Source of the DNA: Agrobacterium sp. RAC06
GTDB taxonomy: Bacteria; Pseudomonadota; Alphaproteobacteria; Rhizobiales; Rhizobiaceae
Direction: 5' to 3'
Assembly (NCBI RefSeq): GCF_001713475.1
Contig: NZ_CP016499.1
Coordinates: forward strand, 1,178,001 to 1,242,000
DNA: 64,000 nucleotides
Shown here: piece by piece, positions 57,272 to 64,000 of the stretch
Position numbering within the stretch: the stretch's first letter is position 1
Layout: every line of letters starts with the position of its first letter
The notes under the pieces: generated by a model
Seen by the model: the letters and a program-made list of their open reading frames with translations, nothing else
Databases searched by the model: none
What the model was told of the DNA's origin: nothing
Program-made: the position numbers and the translations under genes

Positions 57272-59295
57272 ATGGAGGAAAGCTGCCCGATGGCGGCATT
57301 CTCTATGACGGTTCGGAAGAGGATGACGACGACGTCGTGGCGGAGGTGGATGCCACCCGCCCCGGCATCGAGATCGACTGGCATGTCGACGGCCTTGATG
57401 AAACAGGGCTCACCGGCGCTGACCTGATTGCCGAATTCGTCAAGCGGCTGCCCAATGCGCCCGGCGTCTACCGCATGCTGAACAAGGCCGGCGAGGTCAT
57501 GTATGTCGGCAAGGCTCGAAGCCTGAAGAAGCGTGTCAGCAATTATGCCCAGGGCCGCGTTCACTCGAACCGGCTGTCGCGCATGGTGCGCGATACCGTG
57601 CACATGGAATTCGTCACGACACGCACCGAGGTCGAGGCGCTGCTGCTCGAAGCCAACCTGATCAAGCGCCTGCGCCCGCGCTTCAACGTGCTTCTGCGCG
57701 ACGACAAGAGTTTTCCCTATATTCTGATCACCGGCGACAGCCGATCGCCCGCCATCTACAAGCATCGCGGGGCGCGCGCCCGCAAGGGCGACTATTTCGG
57801 CCCCTTTGCTTCGGCGAGTGCGGTTGGTCGCACGATCAATTCGCTGCAGCGCGCCTTCCTGCTGCGCACCTGCACCGACAGCGTCTTCGAGAGCCGCACG
57901 CGACCCTGCCTGCTTTATCAAATCAAGCGCTGTTCGGGTCCGTGCACACATGAGATCAGCGATCAGGATTATGCGGGCCTGGTGCGCGAAGCGAAGGACT
58001 TCCTGTCGGGCAAGAGCCAGAACGTCAAGGAAGCCATGGCGCGCGCGATGAACGAGGCGGCCGAGGATCTCGACTTCGAGCGCGCCGCCGTGTTCCGTGA
58101 TCGTCTCGCGGGTCTGTCGCATGTGCAGAGCCATCAGGGCATCAATCCGGCCGGTGTGGACGAGGCCGATGTCTTTGCCATCCATCACGAAGGCGGGCTG
58201 TCCTGCATTCAGGTCTTCTTCTTCCGCGCCAGCCAGAACTGGGGCAACCAGGCCTATTTCCCGAAGGCCGATCCGCAACTGAGCGCAGCGGAAGTGCTCA
58301 ACTCGTTCCTCGCGCAGTTCTATGACGACAAGCCTGTGCCGCGGCTGATCCTCTTGTCCGAAGAGGTCGAGGAGCAGGACCTGCTCGCCTCCGCCCTGTC
58401 GGAAAAGGCCGGGCACAAGGTTTCGATCAGCGTGCCGCAGCGTGGGGAAAAGAAGGATCTCGTCGATCACGTGAATGCCAATGCCCGCGAGGCACATGGG
58501 CGGAAGCTTGCCGAAACCGCGTCGCAGTCGCGTCTGCTGGCCGGTCTCGCCGAGACCTTTCAGCTGCCTTACGTGCCGCGCCGCATCGAGATCTACGACA
58601 ACTCCCATATCATGGGCACCAATGCGGTGGGCGGCATGGTGGTCGCGGGGCCGGAAGGCTTCGTGAAGGGCCAGTACCGAAAGTTCAACATCAAATCGAC
58701 CGACATCACGCCCGGAGATGACTTCGGCATGATGCGCGAAGTGATGACCCGACGCTTCTCGCGCCTGCTGAAGGAAGAAGGCAAGCCGGACCGCAGCGCG
58801 GCCCCGGAAGACTCTGGGGACAGCCCCTTCCCCGCCTGGCCTGATGTCATTCTGATCGACGGTGGCCAGGGCCAGATGAGTGCCGTGCGCAAGATCCTTG
58901 CCGATCTCGATATCACCGAGAGCGTGATTGCCATCGGCGTTGCCAAGGGTGTGGATCGCGATGCGGGCCGCGAGCGCTTCTTCGTCGAGGGCAAGCCCGA
59001 CTTCACGCTGCCACCGCGCGACCCGGTTCTCTACTTCATCCAGCGCATGCGCGACGAAGCGCATCGGTTTGCAATCGGCTCACACCGGGCGCGGCGCAAG
59101 AAGGAAATGGTCAAGAACCCGCTCGACGAGATCGCCGGTATCGGACCGACGCGCAAACGGGCGCTGCTGCAGCATTTCGGCACGGCCAAGGCTGTATCCC
59201 GCGCCGCGGTCAGCGACTTGATGGCCGTCGAGGGCATCTCGGAAGCGGTTGCGCGGCTGATCTACAACCATTTTCACGAAAGCAGGGGTGACTGA
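57268..59295 (+). CDS. uvrC: Excinuclease ABC subunit C
   Basis: Cuts DNA on both sides of lesions in nucleotide excision repair. The 675-residue protein has an alpha-type N-terminal extension (about 50 acidic residues), then the GIY-YIG domain ([19 protein letters not shown]), the UvrB-binding UVR motif ([17 protein letters not shown]), the RNase H-like endonuclease ([29 protein letters not shown]) and a C-terminal helix-hairpin-helix ([20 protein letters not shown]). Start ATG overlaps the SDR stop. Confidence 0.97.
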   Translation: MNGGKLPDGGILYDGSEEDDDDVVAEVDATRPGIEIDWHVDGLDETGLTGADLIAEFVKRLPNAPGVYRMLNKAGEVMYVGKARSLKKRVSNYAQGRVHSNRLSRMVRDTVHMEFVTTRTEVEALLLEANLIKRLRPRFNVLLRDDKSFPYILITGDSRSPAIYKHRGARARKGDYFGPFASASAVGRTINSLQRAFLLRTCTDSVFESRTRPCLLYQIKRCSGPCTHEISDQDYAGLVREAKDFLSGKSQNVKEAMARAMNEAAEDLDFERAAVFRDRLAGLSHVQSHQGINPAGVDEADVFAIHHEGGLSCIQVFFFRASQNWGNQAYFPKADPQLSAAEVLNSFLAQFYDDKPVPRLILLSEEVEEQDLLASALSEKAGHKVSISVPQRGEKKDLVDHVNANAREAHGRKLAETASQSRLLAGLAETFQLPYVPRRIEIYDNSHIMGTNAVGGMVVAGPEGFVKGQYRKFNIKSTDITPGDDFGMMREVMTRRFSRLLKEEGKPDRSAAPEDSGDSPFPAWPDVILIDGGQGQMSAVRKILADLDITESVIAIGVAKGVDRDAGRERFFVEGKPDFTLPPRDPVLYFIQRMRDEAHRFAIGSHRARRKKEMVKNPLDEIAGIGPTRKRALLQHFGTAKAVSRAAVSDLMAVEGISEAVARLIYNHFHESRGD

Positions 59296-59416
59296 CACGG
59301 AAACGACGCATCCGGGGTCGAGATGATGATACAGACGATTCAGAATTCTTGAGTTGACGGCCTCGACGGAAACCCATCACATCACTCAGAGCACCAGACT
59401 TCAAAGACAGGGCATC

Positions 59417-60013
59417 ATGGCTTCGCGCGCATACAACATTCCGAATCTCCTGACCTACGCTCGCATTCTCGCCGTGCCGCTCATCGTCGTGTGCTTCTTT
59501 CTGGAAGGCCGACTTCAGAGCTCAGACTTCGCCCGCTGGACGGCGCTGACGATCTTTGTCGTCGCCTCGATCACCGACTATCTCGACGGCTATCTGGCAC
59601 GCATCTGGAACCAGACATCCAATATCGGCAAGATGTTGGACCCGATCGCCGACAAGCTTCTGATCGCTTCGGTGCTGCTCCTGATGGCGGCGGATGGTAC
59701 GATCGCGGGCTGGTCGCTCTGGGCCGCCATCACCATTCTCTGCCGCGAGATCCTGGTCTCGGGCCTGCGTGAGTATCTGGCGGCGCTCAAGGTGTCCGTG
59801 CCAGTTACCCAGATCGCCAAGTGGAAGACGACCGCGCAGATGTTCGCACTCGCCTTCCTGCTGGCCGGCCCGGCGGGGGATAAAGTTCTACCCTATGTCG
59901 AGTTTGGCCTCGCCACCCATATCGGCATCGCGCTTCTCTGGATCGCCGCCATCCTGACCATCTATACCGGCTACGACTATTTCCGCGCCGGCGCCAAGCA
60001 CATGGTGGATTGA
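59417..60013 (+). CDS. pgsA: CDP-diacylglycerol-glycerol-3-phosphate 3-phosphatidyltransferase
   Basis: Makes phosphatidylglycerol phosphate in the inner membrane. The 198-residue protein has the CDP-alcohol phosphotransferase motif: DGYLARIWNQTSNIG then KMLDPIADK (DGxxARxxxxxxxxGxxxDxxxD) near residues 57-79, and four to six helices. Start at the ATG at 59417 (MASRAYNIPNLLTYARI); the upstream extension to 59354 is not needed. It follows uvrC by 121 bp and precedes moaD by 1 bp, the usual arrangement in alphaproteobacteria. Confidence 0.95.
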   Translation: MASRAYNIPNLLTYARILAVPLIVVCFFLEGRLQSSDFARWTALTIFVVASITDYLDGYLARIWNQTSNIGKMLDPIADKLLIASVLLLMAADGTIAGWSLWAAITILCREILVSGLREYLAALKVSVPVTQIAKWKTTAQMFALAFLLAGPAGDKVLPYVEFGLATHIGIALLWIAAILTIYTGYDYFRAGAKHMVD

Positions 60014-60014
60014 G

Positions 60015-60269
60015 ATGGTGAAGGTGGTCTACTTCGCCTGGGTTCGCGAGCGGATCGGCAAGGGCGAGGAAGAACTGGAGATCCCGGCCGAGGTCAAGAC
60101 CGCCGGCGAGCTGGTATCCTGGCTTGCGACCCTCGGTGAAGGCTATGAGGAGGCTCTGCGCTTTCCCAAGGCGATCCGGGTCGCCATCAACCAGGAACAT
60201 GTCGAGCATAACGAACTGATTGCTGGCGCCCGTGAGATCGGCATCTTCCCGCCGATGACCGGCGGCTGA
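60015..60269 (+). CDS. moaD: Molybdopterin synthase small subunit MoaD
   Basis: Sulphur carrier that donates sulphur to precursor Z in molybdopterin synthesis. The 84-residue ubiquitin-like protein ends FPPMTGG, the Gly-Gly that is adenylated and thiocarboxylated. It is 1 bp after pgsA and 24 bp before moaE, forming one unit with both. Confidence 0.96.
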   Translation: MVKVVYFAWVRERIGKGEEELEIPAEVKTAGELVSWLATLGEGYEEALRFPKAIRVAINQEHVEHNELIAGAREIGIFPPMTGG

Positions 60270-60293
60270 GAGGCGCCCGCTGGAGGATAAGCC

Positions 60294-60764
60294 GTGACGA
60301 TCAGGCCCGCCCCCACCATCCGCGTCCAGCGCGAGGATTTCGATCCGGCAGCCGAGTTGCAGGCTCTCTCAGCCGGGCGCAAGGACATTGGAGCGCTCGT
60401 TTCCTTTGTCGGCCTTTGCCGCGACGAGGCGGGAACGCTTTCGGCGCTCGAACTCGAACATTATCCGGGCATGGCGGAAACAGAGATGACCCGGATCGCG
60501 GAACTTGCGATCGATCGCTTCTCGCTGCTGGGGCTCACTGCCATCCACCGTTTCGGGCGGATCGAGGCGGGGGAACAGATCGTGCTCGTCCTTGCCGCTG
60601 CCCCGCATCGGCAGGCGGCTTTCGACGGCGCCAATTTCGTCATGGATTTCCTGAAGACCTCAGCGCCGTTCTGGAAGAAGGAACACGCGCAAGATGGCAC
60701 CAGCGGCGACTGGGTCGCGGCAAAGGACGCCGACGATACGGCACGGGATCGCTGGAACCGATAA
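60294..60764 (+). CDS. moaE: Molybdopterin synthase catalytic subunit MoaE
   Basis: Catalytic partner of MoaD. The 156-residue protein from a GTG start (GGAGGATAAGCC precedes it) has FVGLCRDEAG, LELEHYPGMAE, IHRFGRIEAGEQIVLV and the Lys/His block FLKTSAPFWKKEH that carries the active-site lysines. Following moaD by 24 bp. It supplies the cofactor needed by the molybdopterin oxidoreductase elsewhere in this window. Confidence 0.95.
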   Translation: MTIRPAPTIRVQREDFDPAAELQALSAGRKDIGALVSFVGLCRDEAGTLSALELEHYPGMAETEMTRIAELAIDRFSLLGLTAIHRFGRIEAGEQIVLVLAAAPHRQAAFDGANFVMDFLKTSAPFWKKEHAQDGTSGDWVAAKDADDTARDRWNR

Positions 60765-60878
60765 GCGTACGCCTCGCATGAACTGCCACAGCCGCCAATC
60801 GATCTCGACTTGGCAGGATTGCTCACGCTTTGGCCGAGCCGACGTGTGCCTTCCCTTGTCTCGACCACATGGCGGCAT

Positions 60879-60910
60879 GAAAAAACCGGAGCCTTTCAGC
60901 CCCGGTTCTT
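60879..60910 (-). terminator. Terminator of ndk
   Basis: On the minus strand AACCGG (complement of 60902-60907) pairs with CCGGTT (complement of 60884-60889) around a 12-base spacer and runs into TTTTTT. It lies about 40 bp after the ndk stop. It may also affect plus-strand readthrough from moaE. Confidence 0.7.
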
Positions 60911-60952
60911 TAATCTATCCAACGTCTTGAGGCTTCAGCCTCAGGACTTGAT

Positions 60953-61375
60953 TCAGCCGACGATTTCGGTGTCGGCGAACCAGTAGCTGATTTCCTGGGC
61001 AGCGGTTTCCGGAGCGTCCGAACCGTGAACCGAGTTTTCGCCGATCGACAGGGCGAACATCTTGCGGATCGTGCCTTCGTCGGCATTGGCCGGGTTGGTC
61101 GCGCCCATGATTTCGCGGTTCTTCAGGATGGCGTTTTCGCCTTCGAGAACCTGAACGACGGTCGGGCCCGAGGTCATGCCTTCAACCAGTTCGCCGAAGA
61201 AGGGGCGTTCCTTGTGAACGGCGTAGAAGCCTTCAGCTTCGCGCTTGCTCATCCAAACGCGCTTCGAAGCGACGACGCGCAGGCCGTTGTCTTCGAAAAC
61301 CTTGGTGATGGCGCCGGTCAGGTTGCGCTTGGTGGCATCGGGCTTGATCATCGAGAAGGTGCGTTCAATCGCCAT
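60953..61375 (-). CDS. ndk: Nucleoside diphosphate kinase
   Basis: Balances nucleoside triphosphates by phosphate transfer. The 140-residue protein from the ATG ending at 61375 ([18 protein letters not shown]) has the active-site histidine in [14 protein letters not shown] and conserved [12 protein letters not shown] and [14 protein letters not shown]. An ATG at 61384 would add three residues. It stands alone with its own terminator. Confidence 0.97.
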   Translation of the reverse strand: MAIERTFSMIKPDATKRNLTGAITKVFEDNGLRVVASKRVWMSKREAEGFYAVHKERPFFGELVEGMTSGPTVVQVLEGENAILKNREIMGATNPANADEGTIRKMFALSIGENSVHGSDAPETAAQEISYWFADTEIVG

Positions 61376-61492
61376 CTGTCTCATCCTTTTGTCTGTCAGG
61401 GAAAGTGGGCGGTATCTACCCGCCCCGAATCACGAAGACAAGAGGGCTTCGACAATTTCACGACGACGTCACAATCACACGGTTTTGACCGG

Positions 61493-62176
61493 TCAGGCGA
61501 CCGCATGGGCGACGCCGTCATGGAGTTCGAGGCAACGGTCGAACCAGAGGCTCACTGGATCATCCGCCGGCAGGTGGATGGCGCCCGTGGTGACCCTCAG
61601 CCATTGCAGCGCACCGAACAGGATATAGTCGCCGAAGAGCGGGGTTGCGCCGCCGACGAAAGGCTGGAAGACCAGCATGTGACGGAGCGGCTGGAGCGCT
61701 GCCGGAAGGGCTGCAATTGCGGCGTCGCGACCGGCGGCCATGTCCTCCAAGGTCCGTCCGAGCCTTTCCTCACGGCTTTTGCGGAAATAGGCTTGGTCAG
61801 CGGGAGCCAGCATGTCGTGGATGTCGACGAGAGCGATCTTCGTGATTGCGGTATGGACGACATGCTGGGAATAGCCCTCCACCAGGCGTGCTGCGGCGAC
61901 ACCGCCCTGCCCGCCAAACAGGCTCGGCTGCTCGGGATAGGCCTCCTCCAGATAGAGCGCGATCCGAAAGCTGTCGGAGATCAGTTCCTGACCGTCCCTA
62001 AGGATCGGAACCGTCTTTGAGAACCCGCCCTCGATTGTTGGGATCGCCGTGAAGGCGAGCGGCCGCTCCTCGAATACAAGGCCCTTGTGGTGGAGGGCCA
62101 TCACGGTCTTCCAGCAATGGGGCGAGAAAGGACGCGCGGCATCGGCGCCGCACAGCGAATAGAGGGTCATCGTCAT
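61493..62176 (-). CDS. Glutathione S-transferase-like protein
   Basis: A 227-residue GST-fold protein. The N-terminal thioredoxin-like domain reads LYSLCGADAARPFSPHCWKTVMALHHKGL with FSPHCWK at the active-site position, then SKTVPILRDGQELISDSFRIALYLEE. The C-terminal helical domain is longer and includes LFGDYILFGALQWLRV. It is of the beta-etherase/LigE-like or maleylacetoacetate-isomerase-like look, from memory, and substrate is unknown. It is divergent from the DinB-like gene. Confidence 0.88.
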   Translation of the reverse strand: MTMTLYSLCGADAARPFSPHCWKTVMALHHKGLVFEERPLAFTAIPTIEGGFSKTVPILRDGQELISDSFRIALYLEEAYPEQPSLFGGQGGVAAARLVEGYSQHVVHTAITKIALVDIHDMLAPADQAYFRKSREERLGRTLEDMAAGRDAAIAALPAALQPLRHMLVFQPFVGGATPLFGDYILFGALQWLRVTTGAIHLPADDPVSLWFDRCLELHDGVAHAVA

Positions 62177-62311
62177 CGGGATCTCCTAGGTTCGCACCAA
62201 AAAAGCCGATCACGGGGCCGGATGCAAATCAGCATTTTTCATGGAACCCATAACCCCCATTTCGGTCGAAGCCGGCTAGACTGGATGCAGGACCACAATC
62301 AGGAGCGTACC

Positions 62312-62818
62312 ATGCAGAACTATCAGATGCTCGCGGACTACAATGCTTGGGCCAACAGGCTGCTTTATTCTGCTGTCGCAGACCTCTCGACCGAAGAGCT
62401 CCACCGCGACACCGGCGCCTTCTTCGGATCAATCTTCGCCACGCTCAGCCACATCCTGACCGCAGACCGGATCTGGCTGAACCGGTTCACCGGCGAAGGC
62501 CCGATGCCCCGCTCCCTGGATGAGCGCCCCTATGATGACTTCGAGGATCTGCGGGCCGCTCGGCTGGAAGAAGACACGCGGATCATCCGTTATGCGCAGA
62601 GCCTGACTGCGGAGCGGCTGAATAGCGACTTCAGCTACACGCCGGTCACATCGCCGGAACGCGTAAGCCATAAGCTCTGGCCGGCCCTCACCCATGTCTT
62701 CAACCACCAGACCCACCATCGTGGGCAGGTTCATGCCGGATTGACCGGACTGGGCAAGCCGAGCCTCAGCCTCGACCTGATCTATTTCGTCCGCAGCCAG
62801 GGCCAGCAGTGGCTGTGA
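62312..62818 (+). CDS. DinB-like metal-binding protein
   Basis: A 168-residue four-helix-bundle protein of the DinB/YfiT family. The three metal-binding histidines are visible: LSHILTADRIW (first helix pair) and FNHQTHHRGQVH (two in the last helix). These proteins bind nickel or zinc and are often stress-induced, or transfer thiols such as mycothiol or bacillithiol; a specific role is not readable. AGGAG lies seven bases before the ATG. It is divergent from the GST gene, with 135 bp between. Confidence 0.92.
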   Translation: MQNYQMLADYNAWANRLLYSAVADLSTEELHRDTGAFFGSIFATLSHILTADRIWLNRFTGEGPMPRSLDERPYDDFEDLRAARLEEDTRIIRYAQSLTAERLNSDFSYTPVTSPERVSHKLWPALTHVFNHQTHHRGQVHAGLTGLGKPSLSLDLIYFVRSQGQQWL

Positions 62819-62855
62819 GACGCGACAGAGGCCTGACGGGGCTCTAAAACGGAAA

Positions 62856-62880
62856 TGGGGCCACGACGATCGTGACCCCA
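62856..62880. terminator. Hairpin between convergent DinB-like and MCP genes
   Basis: TGGGGCCACG (62856-62865) and CGTGACCCCA (62871-62880) form a ten-base stem with one mismatch and a five-base loop; AGTCTTT follows on the plus strand. Probably ends transcription of the DinB-like gene. Confidence 0.55.
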
Positions 62881-62912
62881 AGTCTTTCGTGCGGATATGG
62901 GCTTGGCTGCGG

Positions 62913-64000
62913 TCAAGCGGCGCGACGGGTTCCGGAACCCGTCTTCGATCCGGTCTTGAACTGCGCCATCAGGTGATCCAGCGTGGTGGCCTCCTGGACG
63001 AGTTGCTGGATCGCAGCGCTTGACTCCTCCACCATCGCAGCATTCCGCTGGGTGTTCTTGTCGATGTGCCCGACCGCCTGATCAATCTCGACAAGGCCCT
63101 GTGCCTGGGTCTTGGCACCATCGATGATCTTGGAGATCTCGTGGCTGATCGACTGAACCTCGGTCGCGATCGTGCTCAAAGCCTCGCCGGCCTGGTCGAC
63201 CAGTGACACACCGTTGCGCACTTCTTCCCCGGATGCGTTGATGAGGGTCTTTATCTCCTTCGCTGCATTGGCGGAGCGCTGAGCGAGTTCGCGGACCTCC
63301 TGTGCGACGACGGCAAAACCCTTTCCGGCCTCACCGGCACGCGCCGCTTCGACGCCGGCGTTCAGCGCCAGAAGATTGGTCTGGAAGGCAATCTCGTCGA
63401 TGACGCCGATGATGTTCGAAATGGACTGCGACGACTGCTCGATACGGCTCATGGCAGAGACCGCGTCGGTTACGATCGTGCCGGATCGTTCCGCACCCAT
63501 CCTTGCCTGGTTGACCAACTTGCCGACCGAATCCGCGACAGACGCGGTTTCCTTCACTGTGGCCATCACGCTGGACAGCGCGCTCGCGGTTTCCTCGACC
63601 GACGCGGCCTGGCGCTCGCTGCGGGCGGAGAGATCGTTGTTGGCCTGGCCGATCTGGCCCGTACCGTTGCGGAGAACTGAGGCCACCTGACCGACCTGAG
63701 AAACGACGACTTCGAGCTTCTGCACGGAGGCATTGAAGGACGTGCGCAGCTCATCAAGCGGGCCTGAGAAGGCGCTGTCGATGCGGTAGGAGAGGTCCCC
63801 TTCCGCCAGCTTCTGCAGCGATCTGGCCAGTTCGGAAACGGCGTAGTCCACCGCTTCGGCTTCCCGCGCCTTTTCCGCTTCCCGCTTGCGGCGGTCGGCA
63901 TCGGCAGCGGCATCGGTTCGCTTGACGTGATCGGCCATCTCTACGGCCTCGCGCTCGGCAGCGACTGCATCGGCAACAGCCTTGTCGGAGACATCGAATG
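62913..64000 (-). CDS. Methyl-accepting chemotaxis protein (5' end outside window)
   Basis: Chemoreceptor signalling region. An ATG ends at 63938, but the frame continues upstream without a stop to the right edge (reading [17 protein letters not shown] before that Met), so the gene very likely starts beyond 64000. Visible parts: a coiled linker, a HAMP-like segment ([17 protein letters not shown]), and the MCP domain with the conserved hairpin tip [31 protein letters not shown]. The C-terminus GSGTRRAA lacks the NWETF-type CheR-binding pentapeptide. The sensory part is not visible. It is convergent with the DinB-like gene. Confidence 0.93.
   Translation of the reverse strand, partial: FDVSDKAVADAVAAEREAVEMADHVKRTDAAADADRRKREAEKAREAEAVDYAVSELARSLQKLAEGDLSYRIDSAFSGPLDELRTSFNASVQKLEVVVSQVGQVASVLRNGTGQIGQANNDLSARSERQAASVEETASALSSVMATVKETASVADSVGKLVNQARMGAERSGTIVTDAVSAMSRIEQSSQSISNIIGVIDEIAFQTNLLALNAGVEAARAGEAGKGFAVVAQEVRELAQRSANAAKEIKTLINASGEEVRNGVSLVDQAGEALSTIATEVQSISHEISKIIDGAKTQAQGLVEIDQAVGHIDKNTQRNAAMVEESSAAIQQLVQEATTLDHLMAQFKTGSKTGSGTRRAA

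Overview
The window reads as a chromosomal segment of an alphaproteobacterium of the Rhizobiales, most likely Rhizobiaceae (Agrobacterium/Rhizobium-like). The evidence is the GC-rich coding bias, a K+-insensitive proton pyrophosphatase, an aspartate-rich (non-zinc type) HemB, the LdtP/LdtR peptidoglycan-remodelling pair, HdaA, an Omp25-like porin and the core blocks glyA-nrdR-ribD, ribH-nusB, permease-hdaA-ppk-ppx with divergent purM-purN, and uvrC-pgsA-moaD-moaE. I see no rRNA, tRNA or CRISPR array.

Region 1-9340 is almost all minus strand: hppA (cut by the left edge), an MFS transporter, nusB-ribH, then glyA-nrdR-ribD, then an L,D-transpeptidase (ldtP). Two small plus-strand genes, a secreted 120-residue protein and a 25-residue membrane peptide, sit between ribH and ribD. 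No riboflavin synthase gene (ribE) is present. Region 9340-22300 carries a short PcfJ-like gene placed between ldtP and its probable regulator ldtR, a small membrane protein, hemB, an RDD protein, the leucyl-transferase bpt, a methyltransferase divergent from a membrane GGDEF-EAL protein, a cNMP-binding/CPBP-protease fusion, parC and a secreted Rhizobiales-type protein.

Region 22300-33100 is aspS followed by clearly accessory DNA. An IS3-family (IS2-group) insertion sequence of 1317 bp with a 5-bp target duplication splits a 211-codon gene; removing the element restores one reading frame. Next to it is a membrane-anchored protein with an RX4H (HEPN-like) motif. Then come a TetR regulator divergent from an ABA4-like membrane gene pair, an MFS transporter, and a Tat-exported multicopper oxidase whose stop overlaps the start of a metallo-beta-lactamase-fold hydrolase.

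Region 33100-40650 looks like one long transcription unit starting with rnd: GNAT acetyltransferase, Rsm22-like methyltransferase, DUF2891 protein and a single-chain aconitase X, most joined by stop/start overlaps or gaps under 10 bp. A secreted phytase-like esterase and an unknown exported protein follow. Region 40750-50350 holds polyphosphate metabolism (ppx, ppk), the replication-initiation brake HdaA and a permease, divergent from purM-purN, then an ABC exporter.

Region 50320-64000 holds a molybdopterin oxidoreductase with a Nudix hydrolase, divergent from rlmJ-RNase T2-GST; an Omp25-like porin divergent from a pteridine-reductase-like SDR followed by uvrC, pgsA, moaD and moaE; ndk; a second GST divergent from a DinB-like protein; and a methyl-accepting chemotaxis protein cut by the right edge. 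All calls come from reading the sequence; no database search was run.
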